From positions 1 to 64,000 of the forward strand of contig JAXHTS010000083.1 of NCBI GenBank assembly GCA_034190085.1: 64,000 nt of DNA, read 5' to 3'. Each line of letters starts with the position of its first letter. The stretch's first letter is position 1. This DNA is from Spirochaetota bacterium. Lineage in GTDB: Bacteria; Spirochaetota; UBA4802; JAFGDQ01. This document shows, piece by piece, positions 57,597 through 64,000 of the stretch. The notes under the pieces are model-generated. The model saw only the letters and a list, made by a program, of their open reading frames with translations, did no database searches and had not been told where the DNA came from. Made by a program: the position numbers and the translations under genes.

Positions 57597-57920
57597 CTAT
57601 TCCTCGATCTTCCACTCACCTGGTGGAATTGATTTATGCTCAAAATGCTTCTCTTTATACTTCACAATCTGTTTTTCAATTTTACGAACCAGTTGATCGA
57701 CAGAGGAGTACATATCATTTGCCTTCTCAATAGAATGGAAACTAACTCCATTACCGCTTATTATTGCCTCAACAATATGATCAACCTTTTCAATATACAT
57801 AATAACACGAGCATCCCTAAGTGTTGGTAAAAATTTTACAACCTTGTTTATCTTTCTTTCAACATACTCCCTCAGACTCGGGGTTATTTCCATATGCCTT
57901 CCAGTAATATCAATTCTCAT
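57597..57920 (-). CDS. hpf: Ribosome hibernation promoting factor (short form)
   Basis: 107 residues. It starts MRIDITGRHMEITPSLREYV and has KVVKFLPTL and the DMYSSVDQLVRKIEKQI helix of the Hpf/YfiA family. There is no C-terminal dimerisation domain, so it is the short form, which with RMF-like factors gives inactive 100S ribosomes in stationary phase; no rmf is seen. It overlaps rpoN by 4 nt (ATGA) and has GAGAGG upstream. Confidence 0.92.
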   Translation of the reverse strand: MRIDITGRHMEITPSLREYVERKINKVVKFLPTLRDARVIMYIEKVDHIVEAIISGNGVSFHSIEKANDMYSSVDQLVRKIEKQIVKYKEKHFEHKSIPPGEWKIEE

Positions 57921-59371
57921 TCCGACCTCTCTCTTTTTATCATATTAAATCTCTTACGCCTACTTGAAGGAGGAATATTCATTATTCCTCTATACTTTGC
58001 GATTGTTCTTCTTGCAATTTTTATTCCATGTTCCTTCAGCTTGATAAGAATCTCCTCATCTGTGACAGGATTAGATTCATCCTCATTATTTATTATATGA
58101 CCTATAAGATTCATAACCTTATCAGATGATTGATCCTCCTCATTATAAGACCCTATCCTGGAAACAAAAAAGCGCTTCAGTTCAAAGACACCCCAACTGG
58201 TTTGAATATATTTTCCGCTTATTACTCTACTAATAGTAGATTTATGCAATCTAACATCATCAGCAATAATAGAAATTGTTAGCGGATTGAGGTGACCAAT
58301 CCCCTTGGATAAAAATTCTCTCTGACGCTCCATAATTGCAGTTACAACCCTCATTATGGTATCCCTTCTGTTTGAGATATTCTGTATCAAACCCCTTGCT
58401 GATTGCATCTTATCCTTTAGATACTCCTTAGCACTCTTATCAATGCTTTTTTTCCGTAAAAGATTGCTATAATAGGAATTAATACGTATTAATGGAATCC
58501 AATCATCATTCATATTCACATGAATTTCATCATCAACATACTTGACCTCTACATCAGGGACAATATATTTAATCCTATTAGTTGAATATTGTGCACCTGG
58601 AAAGGGATTAAGTAATTGTATAAGTTTGCTCTTGATAATTACATCATTGATTGTGATATCTAATGCCTTAGAGATCTTCTCATAATCCAACATCTCGAGT
58701 TCGCGAAAGTAATCCCTTAAAATCCTATGCAGCATCTCATCATCAGGGTAAAGCAATTCAGCCTGTATTATTAAGCTTTCCTGAACGTTTCGGGTTCCAC
58801 ATCCAACCGGATCAAAATTGTGTATAACTGAAAGAGCATTCAAGACATCTTCATTGGTCCTTTTATTATCTCTAATTATGGCCTCAATATCAATAGATAA
58901 AAATCCATTATCATCTATTGATGTTATGATATTCTCCAGCAAGGCCAGTTCTATCCTATCCTTTGTAGTTAGTCTTGCCTGTGAGAGGAGGTGTTGTTGA
59001 AGTGTTACCTCCTGGGTTATGACATTTTCGATGAAACTCTGTTTTTTATTATCATCATTTGAATAATTTGAATATCCGCTATCACTATAATTCTCAAAAT
59101 TCAACCTCTGTTCCTCCTGTCTCTGAAGCAGGCTCTCACCGCCACTCAACTCCTCTTCAACCCTCGATTTAATATCTCCATCCCTCTCCTTCATCAAAGA
59201 AGGCTCTGCAGCATTATCCTCTTCCAGGACAGGATTTTCAAGTAATTCCTTAGATATTCTCTCAGCCAGTTCAAGGGAAGTAAGCTGCAGCAATTCAATT
59301 GACTGAATCAGGGATTGATTCAGTGCCAACCGCTGAGTCTGTATTATTCCCATTTTCATTGAATTGGCCAT
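57917..59371 (-). CDS. rpoN: RNA polymerase sigma-54 factor
   Basis: 484 residues from the preferred ATG at 59371, which has GGAAG 5 nt upstream; a TTG at 59383 would add four residues. Region I (QTQRLALNQSLIQSIELLQL), the acidic linker, the core-binding domain, the DNA-binding HTH (VRLHKSTISRVISGKYIQ) and the RpoN box ARRTIAKYR are all present. It works only with AAA+ activators such as the NtrX-like protein encoded here. It follows lptB closely and overlaps hpf. Confidence 0.95.
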   Translation of the reverse strand: MANSMKMGIIQTQRLALNQSLIQSIELLQLTSLELAERISKELLENPVLEEDNAAEPSLMKERDGDIKSRVEEELSGGESLLQRQEEQRLNFENYSDSGYSNYSNDDNKKQSFIENVITQEVTLQQHLLSQARLTTKDRIELALLENIITSIDDNGFLSIDIEAIIRDNKRTNEDVLNALSVIHNFDPVGCGTRNVQESLIIQAELLYPDDEMLHRILRDYFRELEMLDYEKISKALDITINDVIIKSKLIQLLNPFPGAQYSTNRIKYIVPDVEVKYVDDEIHVNMNDDWIPLIRINSYYSNLLRKKSIDKSAKEYLKDKMQSARGLIQNISNRRDTIMRVVTAIMERQREFLSKGIGHLNPLTISIIADDVRLHKSTISRVISGKYIQTSWGVFELKRFFVSRIGSYNEEDQSSDKVMNLIGHIINNEDESNPVTDEEILIKLKEHGIKIARRTIAKYRGIMNIPPSSRRKRFNMIKRERSE

Positions 59372-59385
59372 TTTTTCTTCCAAAT

Positions 59386-60132
59386 CTAAAGTGAAAACTT
59401 CTCACCTAAATATATTTCTCTAGCCTTTTGGCTACTCGTTAGCTCATCTGCCCTACCGCTGATCAAAATCTTTCCCTCGAACATTATGTATGACCTATCA
59501 GTGATACTCAAGGTTTCCCTTACATTATGATCCGTTATTAAAATTCCAATATCTCTTTCCTTTAATGAATAAATTATCTCCTGTATATCTGAAACAGCAA
59601 TCGGATCTATCCCTGCAAAGGGCTCATCCAACAGCAAAAAGTCAGGACTTGTAATTAGTGTCCGCGCGATCTCTGTTCGTCTTCGCTCACCCCCTGAAAG
59701 TGTATAAGCCTTCTGATCCCGCACATGCTCAATAGACAAATCCCTGAGGAGCATCTCCCTCCTCCCCTCAATTTCACTCTTCTCCAAGTCCTGCATCTGA
59801 AGAATGATATCAAGGTTTTCAGCCACAGTCAATTTCCTAAAAACGGATGATTCTTGGGGCAAATATCCAATTCCATGCTGAGCCCTTATGTACATTGGCA
59901 GTTTTGTAATATCCCTATCGTTTAGATAGATATTTCCACCATCTGGTTTCACTAATCCAACCACCATATAGAATGTTGTGGTCTTCCCAGCCCCATTGGG
60001 ACCTAATAGTCCAACAATTTCTCCCTTTGAAATCTGAAATGAGATATTGTTTACAACAATCCTTTGACGATACTTCTTGAGTAATGAATCTAGCCTAAGG
60101 ATTTTCCCATTATCATTATCAATATTTTTCAT
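59386..60132 (-). CDS. lptB: LPS export ABC transporter ATP-binding protein
   Basis: 248 residues. Walker A GPNGAGKTTT, Q-loop with GIGYLPQESSVFRKLT, signature LSGGE and Walker B FLLLDEPFAGIDP are intact, and the sequence is LptB-like throughout. It powers extraction of LPS from the inner membrane with LptFG (not in the window). It starts directly after the lptA stop (TAA-ATG) and is followed by rpoN, the conserved lptB-rpoN order. Confidence 0.95.
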   Translation of the reverse strand: MKNIDNDNGKILRLDSLLKKYRQRIVVNNISFQISKGEIVGLLGPNGAGKTTTFYMVVGLVKPDGGNIYLNDRDITKLPMYIRAQHGIGYLPQESSVFRKLTVAENLDIILQMQDLEKSEIEGRREMLLRDLSIEHVRDQKAYTLSGGERRRTEIARTLITSPDFLLLDEPFAGIDPIAVSDIQEIIYSLKERDIGILITDHNVRETLSITDRSYIMFEGKILISGRADELTSSQKAREIYLGEKFSL

Positions 60133-61413
60133 TTACATTCCACGAGCTCTGGATATGTTCCCCTTCAAATCCCCGATAAGCCTTGTATCACGACTCTTTG
60201 TGTTATAAATAATTGTGTCAGCGAATACGACAGACTCCCCCTTCTCCACTCGAGAATTACCGGTTATATACATAGAGCGCTCTTCTCTCGTAAACCTGGC
60301 CATATCACCCCTGATTATCTCTGAATCATGATAAATACTAACATCCCCATTTACCAATAACTCATCCAGATCCTGAAAGAATTCCATATAATGTCCATAT
60401 ATCTTAGTGTTTCGCTTCTGAGCCTCATCATCCACTATCACCATATGGGCATTATCCCAAACCGAAGAATATCCATCCCTCTGATAGTACCTGAATCTGT
60501 TACCATAAACCAATACATTCTCAGCCCTATAATCGATTGCGACCCTCACCCCTTCAATCATGCTCCCGTCTTCACCAACTATCTCAATCTCATCCCCCCT
60601 AAAAATTGTATCCTCCTTCTCAATAACCCCATTCCCGATAATTTTTGTCAACTTCTCTCCATCCTCCAAATGCTCAATCCGGTCACCACTGGCAATTAGC
60701 TTCACCCTCCTCTTCTCACCATTCTCAGGATCTCTCTCCTCGGAAAATGTTATTACATGGGCATTTCTATTCAATATAAAGAGCTTCTTCTTGGTATGAT
60801 AGATAATCTCATCAGCTCGGTATTGCTCCTCACCCCTCCGCATAATTGGCTTCTCTAAAAAAGTCAATACCCCTTGCGACCTCTCAAGAACAGCCCTTTG
60901 AGAATTAATATGGATATCACGATTTTTTAGATTAACACTGCCAAAGGCATGAGCTACATTTTCGTCAATATCATATTCCACTCTATTCGCCTTGAGGTGG
61001 ACCTTTGAGTTATCATCCTCCCTTCTGGTAATAATGGATGGATTTCCGGTAATTTCTACTCTATCCTCAAACTTATAATATACAGCCCTCTTAGACCTAA
61101 TTATGGAGCCCTTTCTCTTCTCTGTTATAAGAACCTTTCCAATAGCCTCGACAATCTCTCCTTCGCTCCCTCGAATAATTATCTTATTTGCCCTCAATAC
61201 ATTATCTTTATATTTTATTCTCGGGTTGCCCGTCAACTCTGTTATAAAAACCTTTTTCCCATCCTCCTCACCAACTAATTTGCTTTTAACATTATCACCA
61301 GTTGCTATTACCGAGTTGCTCCCCCTTCCCCAAATGGAGGAAATTTCAGGAAAAAGACCTAGCAGAGAAAGGATAACTAGGATACATCCCCAACTCCTAA
61401 ATGCACGCTTCAT
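60133..61413 (-). CDS. lptA: LptA/OstA-family periplasmic LPS transport protein
   Basis: 426 residues, about twice the length of E. coli LptA. A signal peptide (CILVILSLLGLFPEISSIWG) is followed by serial beta-jellyroll repeats (VFITELTGNPRIKY, GSIIRSKRAVYY, HLKANRVEYD, LLVNGDVSIYHDSEI) of the OstA type, which build the bridge that carries LPS across the periplasm. The extra length would allow a longer bridge, or the protein could combine LptA- and LptD-N-like parts. It overlaps lptC by 4 nt and abuts lptB. Confidence 0.88.
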   Translation of the reverse strand: MKRAFRSWGCILVILSLLGLFPEISSIWGRGSNSVIATGDNVKSKLVGEEDGKKVFITELTGNPRIKYKDNVLRANKIIIRGSEGEIVEAIGKVLITEKRKGSIIRSKRAVYYKFEDRVEITGNPSIITRREDDNSKVHLKANRVEYDIDENVAHAFGSVNLKNRDIHINSQRAVLERSQGVLTFLEKPIMRRGEEQYRADEIIYHTKKKLFILNRNAHVITFSEERDPENGEKRRVKLIASGDRIEHLEDGEKLTKIIGNGVIEKEDTIFRGDEIEIVGEDGSMIEGVRVAIDYRAENVLVYGNRFRYYQRDGYSSVWDNAHMVIVDDEAQKRNTKIYGHYMEFFQDLDELLVNGDVSIYHDSEIIRGDMARFTREERSMYITGNSRVEKGESVVFADTIIYNTKSRDTRLIGDLKGNISRARGM

Positions 61414-62084
61414 TTCTTTCCCCCTTCTTTCCTCTTTTGACCTGCATTCTTGGTGATTGCAATTACTTTTCTCTTTATCTCATAGTTCTCGAGATCGTAA
61501 TCAGCCCTAAGCCCTATGCCTTCAACCACATCTCCATTCTTTCTGAAAATTCTAACATGTTCCTCTGTATCAAGAAGCTTGCTCTGATTATTCCATCTAA
61601 CCTTGGGGGTTAATAGTCTGTTGCCAGAGGAGGAGAGAATATCCACTTCTCCAATGAGTTCAATATCGTGAGAATCTGTATGAATGATAGCCCTCCTAGC
61701 ATTCACAACAGCAGTCTTTACATTGTCCTCATAATAATCCATAACAACTTGTTCCGCGATTGATCGCTTTTCATTAAAATAATAGGAAGACTCTTCAGCA
61801 TCTATCTCCCAGGCAATACTACCCTCCATATAGTTAAAGGTGGTAAAATTCTTAACCCTCATATCCGGTCGGAAACTCGCTGGGTCCAGAGGCATACTCC
61901 TCCTGCAATGATGATTTATTATAATAATAAACACCAAAATATAAAAACGAAAATTCCTTGATTCCCATAGACCGGATAAGAATTTCATAATCATCATAAA
62001 CCAAGGCACTACACCTTTTGGGGAAGTGTTCATAACTTTCATCTTAGTTAATAAACTCCATACTAAATTAAACAGCCGTCTCAA
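61410..62084 (-). CDS. lptC: LPS export protein LptC
   Basis: Up to 224 residues. A TM segment (FYILVFIIIINHH) is followed by an LptC-like domain with AWEIDAEESSYYFNEKRSIAEQ and IELIGEVDILSSSGNRLLTP. The listed TTG start gives a long 45-residue head before the TM helix; internal ATGs (at about residue 30) would give a normal N-terminus, so the start is open. It joins LptB2FG to LptA. The 3' end overlaps lptA by 4 nt and kdsA lies just upstream. Confidence 0.85.
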   Translation of the reverse strand: MRRLFNLVWSLLTKMKVMNTSPKGVVPWFMMIMKFLSGLWESRNFRFYILVFIIIINHHCRRSMPLDPASFRPDMRVKNFTTFNYMEGSIAWEIDAEESSYYFNEKRSIAEQVVMDYYEDNVKTAVVNARRAIIHTDSHDIELIGEVDILSSSGNRLLTPKVRWNNQSKLLDTEEHVRIFRKNGDVVEGIGLRADYDLENYEIKRKVIAITKNAGQKRKEGGKK

Positions 62085-62104
62085 ATCTCACAAACCTTTT
62101 TAGA

Positions 62105-62911
62105 TCAGCCCTTTACTATATCATCAATATCAATTAGAACCCTAAGCAGATTCTCCAGTTTATCAAGATAATATTGGTTCGATGCATCGCAGAGGGCATC
62201 ATCCGGAGAGGTATGAACCTCCATAAAAAGGCCATCGATCCCTGCTGCCACGGCGCTTCGTGCCAATATTGGCACATACTCCCGCTCCCCGCCAGAAACT
62301 CTGCCGCCTCCAGGTAATTGAGTAGAATGCGTAGCATCAAAGATCACAGGCGATCCAAGGGATCGGACAATCTCAAAGGACCGCATGTCCACCACAAGAT
62401 TGTTATAACCAAAAGTGTATCCCCTTTCAGTCACAGCATAACTATTGCAGCCCGAATGCCTTAATTTATCTATTATATTTGAGACATCGCCAGGAGCGAT
62501 AAACTGACCCTTCTTCACATTCACAGGTCTTCCGCTCTTGCCAGCCTTAAGGATTAAATCCGTCTGTCTGCATAGAAAAGCCGGTATCTGCAATAGATCA
62601 ATTACACCGCTTACTGATGATATCTCCTCCACAGTATGGACATCAGCAGTTATCTGTATTCCAAGTCGCTCCTTCACCTCCTCAAGGACCCTAAGGCCCT
62701 CTTCCAATCCAGGTCCTCGATAGGAGTCAATTGAACTCCTATTCGCCTTATCAAAGGAGGACTTAAATATGAAAAACAGGCCTAATCTCTCTGCTATACC
62801 CTTTAACTCCTCAGCCAACCTCAAGGTCCTATCCATTGTCTCTATCACACATGGACCAGCTATAAAAAAGAAACGCTGTTTACCAGTAATGTCATAACCA
62901 CAAATATCCAT
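62105..62911 (-). CDS. kdsA: 3-deoxy-8-phosphooctulonate synthase (metal-dependent type)
   Basis: 268 residues. It condenses arabinose 5-phosphate and PEP to KDO-8-phosphate for LPS core synthesis. Landmarks are IAGPCVIE, FKSSFDKANRSS, GIQITADVH, LQIPAFLCRQTDL, TERGYTFGYNNLVVDMR and FDATHS. Cys21 in GPCVIE is the metal ligand of the metallo-KdsA class (E. coli has Asn there). AGAGGA lies 5 nt before the ATG. In many genomes pyrG precedes kdsA directly; here an Abi-alpha gene and an attC-like site lie between. Confidence 0.96.
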   Translation of the reverse strand: MDICGYDITGKQRFFFIAGPCVIETMDRTLRLAEELKGIAERLGLFFIFKSSFDKANRSSIDSYRGPGLEEGLRVLEEVKERLGIQITADVHTVEEISSVSGVIDLLQIPAFLCRQTDLILKAGKSGRPVNVKKGQFIAPGDVSNIIDKLRHSGCNSYAVTERGYTFGYNNLVVDMRSFEIVRSLGSPVIFDATHSTQLPGGGRVSGGEREYVPILARSAVAAGIDGLFMEVHTSPDDALCDASNQYYLDKLENLLRVLIDIDDIVKG

Positions 62912-62943
62912 TAAATTCCTCTTCCGCTGCTGAGATCTTCAGA

Positions 62944-63037
62944 ATATACCGCTTAAGCTAACCTGCACGCCACCGAAGTAAATCCCACGAAGTGGCCAAA
63001 GGAACCTCTTCGTGTCAGGTTGAGCGCATGGTTATGC
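62944..63037 (-). repeat. attC-like recombination site (integron cassette end)
   Basis: Read on the minus strand, 94 nt. R''-like GCATAAC (63037-63031), 5-nt spacer CATGC, L'' GCTCAACC (63025-63018), an imperfect hairpin arm TGACACGAAG, the loop region, the return arm CGTGCA, L' GGTTAGC (62963-62957), a 6-nt spacer, and an R'-like GGTATAT (62950-62944). L'' and L' pair with a single extra C in L'', the extrahelical base typical of attC. R' departs from GTTRRRY (GGT for GTT). It begins 13 nt after the Abi-alpha stop, as expected for a gene cassette. Confidence 0.65.
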
Positions 63038-63050
63038 GATTTTTTGTTAT

Positions 63051-63773
63051 TTATTGGCTAACAGCAGATAAAAATGTGTTCCCTGCATTAGTTCTATAAA
63101 AAAGTGTAACTTTATCTTCTTTTCTATATTGCCCCTCTTGGGTGCCTAAAATGTCAGCAAATTTAAACTCAAGAAGTAGAACACAGGAGTAATCCCACTT
63201 ATTTAGTATCTCTTCTCCTGAATTTCTTACCCAGTATTTAAAAGAGTCATCTGAATTGGTGATGTAGCGACCACCATTTTCTCCTATTTTTTCTATCGGT
63301 AACAGCGACAGGAGCAACTTAGCCTCTGATGGACTAAAGTGTGGTAATATTTCTACAAAATGAGGATGAAAGTTAATATTTGTCAATTGGTCGGCCAATA
63401 GGTTTGTCCACATTTCATGTAAGGTAGGATCCGTTTCTTTCGATGCCTCCTCGATTGATTTTATAAAACTTTTTTCATGTATAGGTTTGATAATTTTAGT
63501 ACCACTTGTTTTGCATTTGGATTCAGCCTTACCAATAGCGCTTTGGATTGAGTTAGTGGCAAGCGCCTTCTCTACTTCAACCATGTTGTCAAACTTTTGG
63601 CGAATATAACGTCCAAACCCACTCGTAGTCTCTGTAATTGGAGCTGTCAGTTTCTTGAAGATTTCAATGACTGACGAAGCACTGTGGATGTATACTTCTG
63701 GAGGTATTGCTTTCGCTACTTTGCCAACCCCAGCAAGATCCAAACCATCACTATTTTTATCATCAGTACTCAT
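63051..63773 (-). CDS. Abi-alpha (DUF4393) family abortive-infection-like protein
   Basis: 240 residues. The pattern of the Abi_alpha/DUF4393 family is seen: an N-terminal helix with AKAIPPEVYIHSASSVIEIFKKL, a middle region with SFIKSIEEASKETDPTLHEMWTNLLADQL, and HFVEILPHFSPSEAKLLLSL. No TM helix is evident. Members sit among phage-defence genes and are thought to act in abortive infection; the mechanism is unknown. No SD precedes the ATG. It is a lone gene between pyrG and kdsA and is followed by an attC-like site, so it looks like an acquired cassette. Confidence 0.78.
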   Translation of the reverse strand: MSTDDKNSDGLDLAGVGKVAKAIPPEVYIHSASSVIEIFKKLTAPITETTSGFGRYIRQKFDNMVEVEKALATNSIQSAIGKAESKCKTSGTKIIKPIHEKSFIKSIEEASKETDPTLHEMWTNLLADQLTNINFHPHFVEILPHFSPSEAKLLLSLLPIEKIGENGGRYITNSDDSFKYWVRNSGEEILNKWDYSCVLLLEFKFADILGTQEGQYRKEDKVTLFYRTNAGNTFLSAVSQ

Positions 63774-63859
63774 TTTTTATTTACGCATAATATTATATTA
63801 TATAGACAAGAATAATAACCATAGGTAATATATAAGCCTTAACAATTATTCATAGAATT

Positions 63860-64000
63860 CTACTCTTTGTGTAGTTCTATAGAAACCCTGATAAAATCAC
63901 GAAACAAAGGGTGTGGTTTTGTGGGTTTTGATTTAAATTCAGGATGGAATTGGGTTCCCAAAAACCAGGGATGCTCTCTTAACTCAACGGTCTCTATCAG
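63860..64000 (-). CDS. pyrG: CTP synthase, C-terminal end (cut by the window edge)
   Basis: Only the last 46 codons are visible. They read [15 protein letters not shown], holding the catalytic His-Pro-Glu of the glutamine amidotransferase domain, then PHPLFRDFI and the stop TAG at 63862-63860. CTP synthase aminates UTP with glutamine nitrogen. The pyrG-kdsA neighbourhood is a known arrangement. Confidence 0.93.
   Translation of the reverse strand: MIETVELREHPWFLGTQFHPEFKSKPTKPHPLFRDFIRVSIELHKE

Noticed and set aside
61900-61990. LptC as a lipoprotein (Cys in NHHC after the TM helix)
   Set aside because: The residues before the Cys do not fit a lipobox (no small residue at -1), and a TM-anchored LptC is the normal form.
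63774-63859. A second attC or R' site on the pyrG side of the Abi-alpha cassette
   Set aside because: Short GTTAAGG and GTTATTA words exist on the minus strand, but no paired L boxes or hairpin accompany them, so no second site can be claimed.

Overview
The window looks like chromosomal DNA (AT-rich, roughly 37% GC by eye) from a diderm, LPS-bearing bacterium. I think a spirochaete of the Leptospirales type or a deep-branching environmental Spirochaetota is most likely. The reasons are a complete LPS-export block (kdsA, lptC, lptA, lptB) running into rpoN, hpf, hprK and ptsH, a bacterial XPB-type helicase, two DUF4015 glycosidase-like proteins, and large surface lipoproteins. The taxonomic call is inference.

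Left third (1-19.5 kb): the 3' end of a secreted protein with two golvesin/CBD-like domains. Then a minus-strand group with two paralogous biotin-dependent carboxyltransferases and a nitronate-monooxygenase-like flavoprotein, a geranylgeranyl-reductase-like flavoenzyme, an ABC-2 exporter pair and an OFA-type MFS transporter. A cobamide-salvage operon (probable cbiR, cobU, cobT) follows, under a cobalamin riboswitch whose terminator and antiterminator can be read directly. After that come a seven-repeat SBBP propeller lipoprotein, an AI-2E family permease, a 53-residue small ORF and an amidohydrolase.

Middle (19.8-42 kb): a 1475-residue lipoprotein with a roughly 60-residue internal repeat; a divergent 888-residue surface protein translationally coupled to rpe; a 21-bp palindromic minisatellite just upstream of a radical SAM/SPASM enzyme; XPB helicase with a DUF4015 protein; decayed insertion sequences (IS3-family and a DDE transposase); a START-domain protein; a B12-binding radical SAM enzyme; a methyltransferase; and a second DUF4015 protein.

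Right third (42-64 kb): an Mla/MCE lipid-transport operon whose ATPase subunit has lost nearly all catalytic motifs, a glycosyltransferase, a propeller-like membrane-anchored protein, a group 2-like sigma-70 factor, tRNA-Trp, purF, priA, a diverged uracil-DNA-glycosylase-like protein, an NtrYX-like two-component pair, HPr, HPr kinase, Hpf, RpoN, LptB, LptA, LptC and KdsA. Between kdsA and the truncated pyrG lies an Abi-alpha (DUF4393) gene followed by a sequence with the layout of an integron attC site, i.e. a probable antiphage gene cassette inside a housekeeping cluster.

The most notable observations are the attC/Abi-alpha cassette, the pseudo-ATPase in the Mla operon, the riboswitch-cbiR unit, and the palindromic minisatellite next to a radical SAM gene.
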